16,343 nt of DNA from Promethearchaeota archaeon (GCA_019894815.1 JAGXNU010000004.1:1-16343), one strand, 5' to 3'; shown: positions 1 through 7,493, counted from the first letter of the stretch. Translations and numbers: made by a program. Notes: a model not told the origin generated them from the letters alone.

Positions 1-775
1 GAATGCACATGTTCATCATGAACCCCATATATATGTGATAAAACGGTAAAGCTGCAAGTAATACTTCTTTTCCCAATTCTTTTTCGACAAACCATGCTTC
101 TGCTTGAATCACATTTGCAGCAATACTTCCATGTGTTAACATCGCTCCCTTTGGAAAACCTGTTGTTCCACCCGTGTATTGTAATTGAGCTAAATCCTCC
201 CTAGTGATTTGGACTTCTGGAGGATTTGGTTTTGTATCTCTTATCAAGTCTTCAAACGTAGGTTCTCCACCCATTTCAAATTCTGGTGGAGCCATCGGAT
301 CCGGAGTTAAATAAGGAGATAGATTACTATAGAACTTGTGCTTTACTTTTGTTTCATTTATAATAGGATCAACTAAACCAGAGAAACCCTCCCATCCAAT
401 ATACATCTTCGCATCACTATCATTTAATTGGCGTTTTATTTCCAATTTTTTGAATAAGGGGGAGATTGGCGTGACCACAGCTCCTATTTTTAGAATACCA
501 TAATAATAAGCTATAAACGCGGGATTATTAGTAAACTGAATTGCAACCGTGTCACCTTTTTTTATTCCAAGATCGTTGAGCTTAGTTGCTACACGATACA
601 CAATGTCTAGTAATTTTGAGTATGTAAGTTCAAATCCCATGAAGTAAGTGATAATATTGTTAGGATAATTTTTTTCCGAGTCTTCAAGAAAATCCATCAA
701 AGTCTTATCTGGAATATCAATTTCTTTAGGAACTCCTTCTGGCCAGTGTTTATAAAATATTTTTTGATCAGACAT
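1..775 (-). CDS. AMP-forming acyl-CoA synthetase (FadD-like), N-terminal part, cut by window edge
   Basis: Activates a carboxylic acid, probably a fatty or aryl acid, to its acyl-CoA through an acyl-adenylate in the cytoplasm. About 258 codons are readable from ATG at 775-773 (MSDQKIFYKHWPEG) to the window edge, roughly half of a usual 500-560 residue enzyme. The AMP-binding P-loop YTGGTTGFPKGAMLTH starts at residue 200 and is intact. It is followed by the A4-type stretch LPFYHIY near residue 240. Upstream residues (KKGDTVAIQFTNNP, GAVVTPISPLFK) match the usual N-terminal adenylate-forming fold. The gene diverges from iorA across 110 bases that carry a mirrored promoter-like element. IorAB makes aryl-acyl-CoA, so a CoA ligase beside it is metabolically sensible, though the substrate cannot be read from this half. 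The missing C-terminal domain lies off the window; nothing suggests a pseudogene. Confidence 0.94.
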   Translation of the reverse strand, partial: MSDQKIFYKHWPEGVPKEIDIPDKTLMDFLEDSEKNYPNNIITYFMGFELTYSKLLDIVYRVATKLNDLGIKKGDTVAIQFTNNPAFIAYYYGILKIGAVVTPISPLFKKLEIKRQLNDSDAKMYIGWEGFSGLVDPIINETKVKHKFYSNLSPYLTPDPMAPPEFEMGGEPTFEDLIRDTKPNPPEVQITREDLAQLQYTGGTTGFPKGAMLTHGSIAANVIQAEAWFVEKELGKEVLLAALPFYHIYMGFMMNMCI

Positions 776-800
776 ATTACATGCAAATATGAAACATTTT

Positions 801-880
801 AATTATTAATTTTCAAAACGGTTATTCGTAATTCATAATCATAAGATTTTTTTGTTGTCAGCAGTTTTGAATTAATAATT
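801..880. promoter_or_regulatory. Mirrored promoter-like elements between the acyl-CoA synthetase and iorA genes
   Basis: Positions 801-819 and 864-880 form an inverted repeat. Read toward each gene, both arms are GTTTTGA followed by ATTAATAATT; the synthetase-side arm has two extra A between the halves. The arms end 25 bases before the synthetase ATG (775) and 26 bases before a TTG at 907 in iorA. The ATTAATAATT half may be the TATA box, which would place both transcription starts a few bases before those codons and give nearly leaderless mRNAs. Alternatively the pair is an operator for a shared regulator. The repeat is read directly from sequence; its promoter role is inferred. Confidence 0.5.
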
Positions 881-885
881 TTAGC

Positions 886-2847
886 ATGTTTTTAAGGTGT
901 AATTTATTGAAAAGTGATAGAAGATTTATCGATGAAAACGGAAAAGTTCTCATGCTTGGCAATGAAGCCTTAGTGAGGGGCTGTCTTGAAGCAGGAGTAT
1001 CGTACATATCCCAATATCCCGGTACTCCTACCAGTGATATTGGTGAATATTTTCATCAAGTTCTTAGAGAAAGTCCTGATTTAAAGGAGTATTTGGTACA
1101 TCAATGGGCAGTAAATGAAGCAGTAGCTACATCTTCCTGTGCTGGAGCTGCTTGGACTGGAGTTCGAGCTTTTAATCCCATGAAGCATGTTGGTTTAAAT
1201 GTTGCCAGCGATGCTTTGAGCGTGATAGCTTTAAATGGGCCTAATCCTGGTGCTATGGTAATAGGTGTTGGCTCAGATCCTGGTTCTTTGGGTTCACATC
1301 AAGAACAAAATGAGCGATTTTATGCTTGGATGCTTCATTTACCTACAATAGAACCACATACTCCTCAAGAATGTAAGGAATGGGTTAAATTAGCATTTGA
1401 TTTGTCAGAGAAATATGATTTGGTAATCAATTTAAGAACTTCCACAAGAAGCGCACATTCTAGAGGTTTTGTGGAACTTGAACCTCTAATTAAAGGCAAA
1501 GGAAAGGGGGAATTCATTAGAAACATACCAAAATTCAATTCCTTACCACCTCACGCGATCAATAATCACGTGAGATTATATGAAAGGATTGAACGATTAA
1601 GGAAAGCCATTCCAGATTTAGGATTAAATAAAATCTATCCTGGTGATAACAAGATTGGAATCATCACGAGTGGCATGCCATTTGGATACACGATGGAAGC
1701 ATTACTTCAATTGCAGCTCTATGATGTACCAATCTTAAAATTGGGGATGATCTATCCATTGAATTACCAAGAAATTACTAATTTCATCCAAGATCTGGAA
1801 AAAATCATCATCATCGAAGAATTAGAACCTTTTTTAGAAATGAAAATTTCTGAAATAGCTCAAATTAAAAAAATGAATATAGAAATAATAGGAAGCGAGT
1901 ATTTCCCTAAATTTAATGAATTTTCAACCGGGTTAGTAGCTACGACTCTTGCTAATATTTTTCATAAAAAGCCGAACGAACAGATGATTAAAGCAATAGA
2001 TTATTTCAATTCATATAAAGAAATGATACCCAGCAGATTTCCTACCTTTTGTGCAGGATGTCCAGAACGGGCTACTCTTTATTCCATTCTAAAAGCTACT
2101 AATCAACTAGAAAATACCGTAGTTTGTGGAGATATAGGGTGTTACGTGATGTCTTTCTTTCCTCCTCAACAATGTAGCGATTTAATCATATGCATGTCGG
2201 GAGGATTGAGTGCGGCTATTGGAATGTCTACAAAAACCGATCAAAAAGTCCTTGCAATGATTGGTGATTCCACTTTCTTTCACACTGGATTATCACCTCT
2301 CGCAGAAGCGATTGGATATAATTCAAATATTTTATTAATCATTTTTGATAACGCGTGGACAGCAATGACGGGTCACCAAAATGACGTTCTTAGATATTTA
2401 ATTAATAAGGATTTTTCCATAGAAAAAGTATGTAAAACTTGGGGAGTACCATGGTTGCGCGTAGAGGATTCTTATAATCCGAAAAAGTTGACTAAATCTA
2501 TCGAGGATGCTTTAAATGCCAAAGGGTTGAAAGTGATTATTATTAAAAGAGAGTGTGGTTTACAAGCACATAGATATAGGATGAAGCAGATAAGAAGAAT
2601 AGAAAGTCAAGGTAAGAAAGTCCAAGAAGAAATATATCATATAACAGGATGTCAAATGTGTCATGAATGCAGCAGGATTCTTAGTTGCCCAGCTATCAGG
2701 AGAGTAGAAATAGACGGATATGAGACCATGCAAATTGATGATGATCGATGCATTCGATGCGGAGTCTGCTATCAAATCTGTCCTAATGGAGCGATACATA
2801 AATCTACCCTAAACTTATTATGTGAGGAGGTGCCATTCCGGCATTAA
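886..2847 (+). CDS. iorA: Indolepyruvate:ferredoxin oxidoreductase, alpha subunit
   Basis: Thiamine-diphosphate and iron-sulfur subunit that oxidatively decarboxylates indolepyruvate and other aryl pyruvates to aryl-acetyl-CoA, reducing ferredoxin, in aromatic amino-acid catabolism. The N-terminal pyrimidine-binding domain shows YPGTPTSDI (around residue 46) and VNEAVA with its glutamate at 78, then FNPMKHVGLNVASD. The TPP-binding domain has CAGCPERAT (C389), GDIGCY (415-420), IGDSTFFHTG (from about 459) and TAMTGHQ. The C-terminus carries two cluster motifs: C589, C592, C595, C601-Pro and C622, C625, C628, C632-Pro. The 653-residue length is normal. The family's MGASIG stretch reads MSGGLS, so it is a somewhat divergent member. 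The first ATG (886) is used here. A TTG at 907, preceded by AAGGTG at 894-899 and better placed relative to the promoter-like element, is a serious alternative. It is followed 35 bases later by iorB. Confidence 0.92.
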   Translation: MFLRCNLLKSDRRFIDENGKVLMLGNEALVRGCLEAGVSYISQYPGTPTSDIGEYFHQVLRESPDLKEYLVHQWAVNEAVATSSCAGAAWTGVRAFNPMKHVGLNVASDALSVIALNGPNPGAMVIGVGSDPGSLGSHQEQNERFYAWMLHLPTIEPHTPQECKEWVKLAFDLSEKYDLVINLRTSTRSAHSRGFVELEPLIKGKGKGEFIRNIPKFNSLPPHAINNHVRLYERIERLRKAIPDLGLNKIYPGDNKIGIITSGMPFGYTMEALLQLQLYDVPILKLGMIYPLNYQEITNFIQDLEKIIIIEELEPFLEMKISEIAQIKKMNIEIIGSEYFPKFNEFSTGLVATTLANIFHKKPNEQMIKAIDYFNSYKEMIPSRFPTFCAGCPERATLYSILKATNQLENTVVCGDIGCYVMSFFPPQQCSDLIICMSGGLSAAIGMSTKTDQKVLAMIGDSTFFHTGLSPLAEAIGYNSNILLIIFDNAWTAMTGHQNDVLRYLINKDFSIEKVCKTWGVPWLRVEDSYNPKKLTKSIEDALNAKGLKVIIIKRECGLQAHRYRMKQIRRIESQGKKVQEEIYHITGCQMCHECSRILSCPAIRRVEIDGYETMQIDDDRCIRCGVCYQICPNGAIHKSTLNLLCEEVPFRH

Positions 2848-2882
2848 TAAACAATAATATTAAAAATAGGAGTTTGGAAAAT

Positions 2883-3530
2883 ATGAAACCAATAGAAACA
2901 GATATAATAAACATTGTAATAGCAGGAACTGCAGGTCAAGGGGTCATAACACTTAAGAGATTGATAGAGTTTGCTGCTCAAAAATCTGATGTTGAGCGAG
3001 TCTTTGGAAGCGAAATGCACGGGCTCGCACAAAGAGAAGGAGCTATTACTAGTCATACTCGATACCAAAAAAAAATTTTCAAGGATGAACGAAGAAACCT
3101 TCAATCACCCTTGATTTGTTATGGTGATGCTGATTTATACATCTGTTTAGAGCCCGTGGAAACTTTAAGGAGAGGTATTTTTGCTTCTCAGAAAACTACT
3201 TTTGTTTTGAATGAATATGACATTCCAGGAGTGATGATCACAGCAGATTTAGAAGCTTACCCTCAATTGGATAAAATCGTAGAAATTTTAAAAGAATATT
3301 CAAATAATGTACATACAATTAATGCTACAAAAATCTGTCTAAATAAGTTAAATTCAAATTTAATGGTTAACATTTTCATGCTTGGCTATGCCATTCCAAC
3401 TGGAAAAATTCCTTTTATCGATGTGGGACATTATGAAGAAGTAATAAAAGATTGGTTAAGGGATCCGGATATAAACATTAAAGCATTACATCTTGGTATA
3501 GATGAAGGAAAAAAAGTAAATTACAGCTAA
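2883..3530 (+). CDS. iorB: Indolepyruvate:ferredoxin oxidoreductase, beta subunit
   Basis: Small partner subunit of IorA, belonging to the gamma-type catalytic domain family of 2-oxoacid:ferredoxin oxidoreductases. The protein of about 215 residues begins with the family's nucleotide/CoA-binding-like turn, IVIAGTAGQGVITLKRLIE. It then has FGSEMHGLAQREGAITSHTRY, the IorB version of the ExHGxxQRxG signature. Start choice: an open frame begins at TTG 2874, but GGAG at 2869-2872 is only one base from it, whereas it is ten bases from ATG 2883; the ATG is therefore preferred. The gap after the iorA stop is 35 bases and no terminator is visible in it, so the two should be one transcript making the alpha2beta2 enzyme. 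The gene converges on the following minus-strand gene, 33 bases away. Confidence 0.92.
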   Translation: MKPIETDIINIVIAGTAGQGVITLKRLIEFAAQKSDVERVFGSEMHGLAQREGAITSHTRYQKKIFKDERRNLQSPLICYGDADLYICLEPVETLRRGIFASQKTTFVLNEYDIPGVMITADLEAYPQLDKIVEILKEYSNNVHTINATKICLNKLNSNLMVNIFMLGYAIPTGKIPFIDVGHYEEVIKDWLRDPDINIKALHLGIDEGKKVNYS

Positions 3531-3544
3531 ATTTATTCTGTATA

Positions 3545-3554
3545 GTTTTTCTTA
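3545..3554 (+). terminator. Possible T-rich terminator after iorAB
   Basis: A run of five T followed by CTT lies 15 bases after the iorB stop codon, in the 33-base convergent gap. Archaeal transcription commonly ends at short T tracts without a hairpin. In so AT-rich a genome such tracts are frequent, so this is only suggestive. Confidence 0.3.
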
Positions 3555-3563
3555 ATAGATAAA

Positions 3564-4100
3564 TTACGCATTTGACCTACGTATTACCTTAACTAAACCT
3601 TTTTTTCTCATTTTATCAAGCATTTTATCAACTTCATCGATTGACTTCTGCACAATTGATGCAACTTCTTCCACGGCACACATTCCATCACATACTTTTA
3701 ATAACTTGTATTCTTCCATGGTAAGCATGCCTAAATGCACGCTCATTTCAGGTACATCCTTCACAACAACTGGGATCCTGACTTCTACACCTGCTTGAAT
3801 AGCTGCGGCACCGATATCCGCCATGCTTGGAGAATCTCCAAAAAAAGATTTTACACCCGTGATGTCATAATTATCATTGATATAGACATAAATTGCGTGT
3901 TCTTGGGCTGAAAGGTCTTCTGCATCCTCATGATCAGGATACTTATTCACGTGCTTGTACTCCTTAGTATACATCCCCATTTTTAAGCCATCAATAATTT
4001 CTTTCTTATTTAGTTTTAACGCAACCATATCATTACATATGTCACACCAAGCCCATGCCTCAATAAGAGAGAAATATTTCTTTACTTTATTTTCGGGCAT
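3564..4100 (-). CDS. Unknown protein with CxxC motif and C-terminal winged-helix-like region
   Basis: I do not recognise a named family for this 178-residue protein. It starts at ATG 4100. The N-terminal part has WAWCDICNDM (C19, C22), which looks like a metal or redox half-site. It is followed by histidines at 50, 57 and 68 in a polar stretch (EYKHVNKYPDHEDAED ... QEHAIYVYIN) that could complete a zinc site; this is inferred. The middle (IPVVVKDVPEMSVHLG) looks beta-rich. The last 50 residues (EEYKLLKVCDGMCAVEEVAS ... MLDKMRKKGLVKVIRR) look like a winged-helix fold with two helices, a recognition helix and a basic wing. That suggests nucleic-acid binding or a partner-binding winged helix. 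It has no signal peptide or membrane segment. It converges on iorB and diverges from the zinc-ribbon/aEF-1beta pair across 235 bases. Codon use and composition match its neighbours. Confidence 0.82.
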   Translation of the reverse strand: MPENKVKKYFSLIEAWAWCDICNDMVALKLNKKEIIDGLKMGMYTKEYKHVNKYPDHEDAEDLSAQEHAIYVYINDNYDITGVKSFFGDSPSMADIGAAAIQAGVEVRIPVVVKDVPEMSVHLGMLTMEEYKLLKVCDGMCAVEEVASIVQKSIDEVDKMLDKMRKKGLVKVIRRSNA

Positions 4101-4182
4101 CCAGATTCATCTTTTTTTGTTAAATTATCAATTTTGAAGAATATTACGAAAATTTGTATACTTTAATTATGTTGTTTATGAA

Positions 4183-4205
4183 TTTAAAGTTTAATTAACT
4201 TTTAA
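4183..4205. repeat. Imperfect palindrome in the divergent gap before the zinc-ribbon gene
   Basis: TTTAAAGTT, a five-base TAATT spacer and AACTTTTAA form a palindrome of nine-base arms with one mismatch. It lies 83 bases upstream of the 178-residue gene and 131 bases upstream of the zinc-ribbon gene. It could be an operator, but the AT-rich composition makes chance palindromes common. Confidence 0.3.
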
Positions 4206-4262
4206 TAATACAAAAAGAATGTTTGAGTTGTATAAGGGCACCGATTAATTTAGAATCTAAAA

Positions 4263-4276
4263 CCGAAAATAATTAA
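4263..4276 (+). promoter_or_regulatory. Possible BRE/TATA promoter for the zinc-ribbon/aEF-1beta pair
   Basis: CCGAAAATAATTAA resembles an archaeal BRE (CGAAA) followed by an AT-rich TATA-like box. It would place a transcription start near 4295-4300, about 35-40 bases before the zinc-ribbon ATG. No Shine-Dalgarno sequence precedes that ATG. The assignment is inferred from spacing and composition only. Confidence 0.3.
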
Positions 4277-4335
4277 AGTCAGATGTAATTTACTAAATCA
4301 TCCTATAATATCAAAATTATCATAACCATAGAAAA

Positions 4336-4512
4336 ATGTCCACATATAAAAAAAATATTTGCTTCAGTTGTAACAAACCAATTACTCCTTACGAGAACGC
4401 TGTAAGATTTCCTTGTCCACAATGTGGAGATGTGACCATCTGGAGATGTGAACGTTGTCGTACTACGGGGAATACGTATAAATGCTTGAAGTGTGAATTT
4501 GAGGGACCATAA
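4336..4512 (+). CDS. Small four-knuckle zinc-ribbon protein (HVO_2753/DUF1610 type)
   Basis: A 58-residue protein running from ATG 4336 to TAA 4510-4512. It has four CxxC pairs: CFSC (residues 9-12), CPQCG (27-30), CERC (38-41) and CLKC (50-53). The pattern fits the archaeal small zinc-finger family annotated as zinc-ribbon RNA-binding protein, which folds around two zinc ions. The direct role is not settled; association with RNA or translation is usually proposed. A supporting context clue is the gene 27 bases downstream, archaeal EF-1beta, since this pairing recurs in archaeal genomes (recalled for haloarchaea). The pair is very probably co-transcribed. All eight cysteines are present, so it looks functional. 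It is short enough to be missed by length-filtered gene calling. Confidence 0.9.
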   Translation: MSTYKKNICFSCNKPITPYENAVRFPCPQCGDVTIWRCERCRTTGNTYKCLKCEFEGP

Positions 4513-4539
4513 AAAAAATACAGATTAATTGCGATTAAA

Positions 4540-4806
4540 ATGGGAGAATTCGTAGCTTTAATTGATGTAATTCCTGAAGATATGGATGTGGATTTTGAAG
4601 AACTCATTAGTAAATTAAAAGCCGTTATTCCAGATACTTGTATAATTGAAAATTTTGATATCCATCCTGTAGCATTTGGTCTTGAAAAAGCAAGAGTTAG
4701 AGTGCGTTATCCTGAGGAATGGGGTGGTACTGACAAAATCGAGGAATTATTCGGACAAGTAGAAGGAATACAAGGTATTGAAGGAATAGCTTTCTCAAAA
4801 GCTTAA
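4540..4806 (+). CDS. ef1b: Archaeal translation elongation factor 1-beta (guanine-nucleotide exchange factor)
   Basis: Promotes exchange of GDP for GTP on elongation factor 1-alpha, recharging it for aminoacyl-tRNA delivery. The complete protein is 88 residues, the normal size of the archaeal factor, and consists only of the ferredoxin-like exchange domain. It starts MGEFVALIDVIPEDMDVDFEEL, has the central IHPVAFGLEKARVRVRYPEE segment and ends GIQGIEGIAFSKA. All three regions are characteristic of aEF-1beta. ATG 4540 has no clear ribosome-binding site; the gene lies 27 bases after the zinc-ribbon stop and probably shares its transcript. It converges on a minus-strand gene whose stop is 24 bases away. 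This gene is the strongest evidence that the window is archaeal. Confidence 0.95.
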   Translation: MGEFVALIDVIPEDMDVDFEELISKLKAVIPDTCIIENFDIHPVAFGLEKARVRVRYPEEWGGTDKIEELFGQVEGIQGIEGIAFSKA

Positions 4807-4830
4807 AATTAACTTAGATTTCAACCAAGT

Positions 4831-5394
4831 TTACATTCGGTTTAGAAAATTTTTAATTTCTTCAAGTTCAGCCTTAAAATCTTCTTTTTGACTATCTATA
4901 TCGTGATAACTTTCAAGTTCTTGTAAAGTTGATTGATAAGAAATCCATAATTGAGTATCTCGTGATAAAAGTTCTTGAATTAATGGTATAGAATTAAAAT
5001 AAGAAACATCCTTATAATTATTCTTAAAATCATTTAAGATGCTATGTGCTTCTCGAATTTTTTCTCCTTTTATTAAAATTTCATATATTTTTTTGATACC
5101 ATTCCCAACTGAATGAATTTCTTCTATTGTATACTCTTTATGTACTCTTTCTGCGATATTATTTAAGAAATTCTGTTGTTCTTTAATATGCTCTGGTAAA
5201 TCACCTCTAATTGAGAGTCTAATGATTTGTTCAGCATATTGAATGGAGTCATCGTAGTTTCCAATCATTGATGCTTTTCTCTCTAATATCTCTAAATCTG
5301 AGATACGAGAAAGTATCTCATATTTCTCAAGTTTTTGAGATGTTTTGGAGATACTGTCATTCACATCTTCGTTGTTATTACTTTTCTCTGGCAT
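4831..5394 (-). CDS. Unknown all-helical cytoplasmic protein
   Basis: A 187-residue protein from ATG 5394, of no family I can name. It is strongly charged, contains no cysteine and no membrane segment, and appears almost entirely alpha-helical. A disordered Asn/Ser/Asp-rich N-terminus (residues 1-18) is followed by helices. The segment of residues 30-85 (LERKASMIGNYDDSIQYAEQ and onward) resembles a TPR-like helix-turn-helix of the ELxxKAxxxGxYxxAIxxAxxxI type. The last 35 residues (TLQELESYHD ... AELEEIKNFLNRM) could form a short coiled coil. It lies 70 bases downstream of mutL on the same strand, so it may be read from the mutL transcript or from its own AT-rich promoter in that gap. A role in repair is not implied by anything in the sequence. 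Function unknown; a scaffold or protein-binding role is possible. Confidence 0.78.
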   Translation of the reverse strand: MPEKSNNNEDVNDSISKTSQKLEKYEILSRISDLEILERKASMIGNYDDSIQYAEQIIRLSIRGDLPEHIKEQQNFLNNIAERVHKEYTIEEIHSVGNGIKKIYEILIKGEKIREAHSILNDFKNNYKDVSYFNSIPLIQELLSRDTQLWISYQSTLQELESYHDIDSQKEDFKAELEEIKNFLNRM

Positions 5395-5452
5395 TAACTA
5401 TCAAGTCAATTTTAACATAAAAATAGAAATAATATTATTTAACTTTTAATAT

Positions 5453-5458
5453 AAAAAA
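5453..5458 (-). terminator. Possible oligo-T terminator after mutL
   Basis: On the minus strand a run of six T follows the mutL stop by about six bases, inside the 70-base gap before the helical-protein gene. An archaeal terminator here would separate the two genes. T runs are common in this sequence, so confidence is low. Confidence 0.3.
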
Positions 5459-5464
5459 GATCAT

Positions 5465-7279
5465 TTATCCTAATCGTTTAAATAACTTATCCATCTCTTT
5501 AAAGGATATAAATTTCAATGTGGGTCTACCATGAGCACAATGATATGGATCCTTTTGTTTAGATAGTTCGGTTATCAGTTTACGAATATCATTTAAATTC
5601 AAATCATCTCCTCCTCTCACACTTTTGTGGCATGCTAGATAATTGATAATTTTTTCCTTTACTTCTGAGAAACTACGATCCTTACCAATTTCTGTAATAT
5701 CGCTTATGATGTTTTTAATGATATTTGCCTTAATTGTTTTTTCTACAATTACTGGAATCTCTCTCAATATAAACGTATTCCCCCCAAAATGTTCAAAGTC
5801 AAATCCAAGCTTCTTAATTTCATTGATATTTGATAATAAAAAAAATTTTTCACTTGGAGAAACCTCAACGGTTAGTGGTATTATTAGGGCTTGCCTGCTT
5901 TTTTTTGATGATTCATATTGTTCAATAAAATATTCCTTAGTTATCCGTTCGGAAGCAGCATGCTGATCCAAGAGGTACATTCCCGATTCACCCTCTTGAT
6001 TTACTCCTTCTAGAACTACATATATTTTATTGCTTAATTGTCCCGTTTTAGATATCAATCTTAATTTAGGAAAATTTTTCGCAATTACGTGTTTCTCTCT
6101 AATAACTGCTTCAGGGATTCCCTCTTTATTATCTTGTATATGATCCGTAATTTGAAGTTGAACTGATTTCTCCATTATTGGTTCTATATCTATTTTTTGA
6201 TCCTGATCATCTTGAACCTTTCTCTCAGTCATGGTCTTATCGGTAGATATGTAAGACTTCAAATCTGTAGAAGAAAGTTCTTCAGCTTTCATGTATTTCT
6301 CTTCAATAAACCCACGCAAAATAGAATAAACTTTATTATGGATATATTGTTCATCTTCAAATCTTACTTCTAATTTCTTAGGATGCACGTTAAAGTCCAC
6401 TATGGAAGGGTCTATTTCCAAATATAATATAAAAAAAGGAAAGGTGCTAATCATGAGGGTTCCTTTATAAGCTTCCTGTACAGCCCGATATAATAAATCA
6501 CTAATGATATATCTTCTATTAAGGAAAAAACTTGATTGACTCCTGCTTTTTTTAGCAATATCTCTTCCTCCAATTAATCCAAATAAGTTAAAATTGGGTT
6601 CGTCGTGTTTAATCTCTTCTAATGCTTGAGCTACTTTTTTCCCATAGATATGAAATGCTGTAGTTTTCAGATCATTAGATGCAGGACAATTTAAAATAGT
6701 AAGATCATTGTTTAAATAAATAAAATGTATGCTTGGATATGCAAGCGAGTATCGTTGTATAATGTCTGTAATATGACCTAATTCCGTATTATCCTTTTTT
6801 AGAAATTTTTGTCTTGCTGGTGTGTTATAAAATAAATTATTGATCTTGATATTCACTCCGATTGGACATGACACTTCTTTTCTTTCAGTAATTATCCCTC
6901 CATTTATCGACAATCTGACTCCCGTCTTTAAATTTTTAATCTTAGATGTAACTTCAACTTCACTAACAGCAGCGATACTTGCCAGAGCTTCACCTCTGAA
7001 CCCTAAAGTAGTGAGGTTTTCAAGATCTTGAATGGTTCTGATCTTACTACTAGTATATCTTTGAAATGCTAACTCGATCTCATCGGGATGAATTCCAATA
7101 CCATTATCAATAACTTGTATTGAAGATTTTCCTGCTTTCTTCACGAGGATACGGATTTCATTCGCCCCTGAATCGATGCTATTCTCTACTAATTCTTTCA
7201 CAATATTAGCGGGACGTTCAACAACCTCACCAGCTGCTATTTTATCTGCATCTTGTAGCTTTTGTATTTTAGGTCTCAT
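5465..7279 (-). CDS. mutL: DNA mismatch repair protein MutL, endonuclease type
   Basis: Works after MutS in mismatch repair, using ATP-driven conformational change and nicking the strand to be repaired. The protein is 604 residues, a normal length. The N-terminal GHKL ATPase is intact: AAGEVVERPA, KELVENSIDSGA with E29 and N33 at the same positions as in E. coli MutL, DNGIG (D58-G62), YTSSKI and LGFRGEALASIAAVS. The transducer domain follows, with FLNRRYI and VDFNVHPKKLEVRF. A charged linker spans about residues 335-385. The C-terminal domain holds the metal-dependent nuclease motif DQHAASERITKE (D438 onward, DQHAxxExxxxE). It also holds ACHKSVRGGD (C550) and CAHGRP (C581), so this is the nicking type that does not need MutH. 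ATG 7279 is preceded by AGGA. It is on the same strand as mutS, 1.1 kb away. Archaeal MutL is patchily distributed and probably bacterial in origin. Confidence 0.97.
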   Translation of the reverse strand: MRPKIQKLQDADKIAAGEVVERPANIVKELVENSIDSGANEIRILVKKAGKSSIQVIDNGIGIHPDEIELAFQRYTSSKIRTIQDLENLTTLGFRGEALASIAAVSEVEVTSKIKNLKTGVRLSINGGIITERKEVSCPIGVNIKINNLFYNTPARQKFLKKDNTELGHITDIIQRYSLAYPSIHFIYLNNDLTILNCPASNDLKTTAFHIYGKKVAQALEEIKHDEPNFNLFGLIGGRDIAKKSRSQSSFFLNRRYIISDLLYRAVQEAYKGTLMISTFPFFILYLEIDPSIVDFNVHPKKLEVRFEDEQYIHNKVYSILRGFIEEKYMKAEELSSTDLKSYISTDKTMTERKVQDDQDQKIDIEPIMEKSVQLQITDHIQDNKEGIPEAVIREKHVIAKNFPKLRLISKTGQLSNKIYVVLEGVNQEGESGMYLLDQHAASERITKEYFIEQYESSKKSRQALIIPLTVEVSPSEKFFLLSNINEIKKLGFDFEHFGGNTFILREIPVIVEKTIKANIIKNIISDITEIGKDRSFSEVKEKIINYLACHKSVRGGDDLNLNDIRKLITELSKQKDPYHCAHGRPTLKFISFKEMDKLFKRLG

Positions 7280-7493
7280 TGTTCCTATTAATTTTAATTA
7301 ATAACATTGTTATTTACTAAGCATATCTTATTTTTTAAAAGAATGCACTATTAAGGTTTAAATAATTTAATTAGAGAAAAAAGGTACAAGATGCAATAAA
7401 GAAGAATTTTGTTGAACAAAGTAATTCTTTTATACTTGTTTTAATAAACTATCTTAAGTATTTACATATTAGCTCCGAAAAGAACGAATAACC

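Noticed and set aside
2826..2832. Perfect GGAGGTG Shine-Dalgarno-like sequence at the end of iorA
   Set aside because: It lies inside iorA codons, only ATT follows closely in the iorB frame, and the real iorB ATG is 50 bases away with its own GGAG. Most likely a codon coincidence.
2874..2882. TTG start for iorB
   Set aside because: GGAG would be one base from it; the ATG at 2883 has proper spacing and gives the expected N-terminus.
2560..3104. Antisense open frames over the iorA end and iorB start
   Set aside because: They lie opposite well-supported coding sequence, lack recognisable domains, and their compositions look like complements of the real genes. The same holds for antisense frames within mutL, mutS, the crotonase, the hydrolase, the gamma subunit and the kinase.
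3955..4137. Sixty-codon plus-strand frame over the start of the 178-residue gene
   Set aside because: Antisense to a better-supported gene and without any family resemblance.
4101..4335. Possible small RNA or tRNA in the 235-base gap
   Set aside because: No tRNA T-loop, acceptor pairing or stable GC-containing stem could be found by eye; only a weak palindrome and promoter-like boxes.
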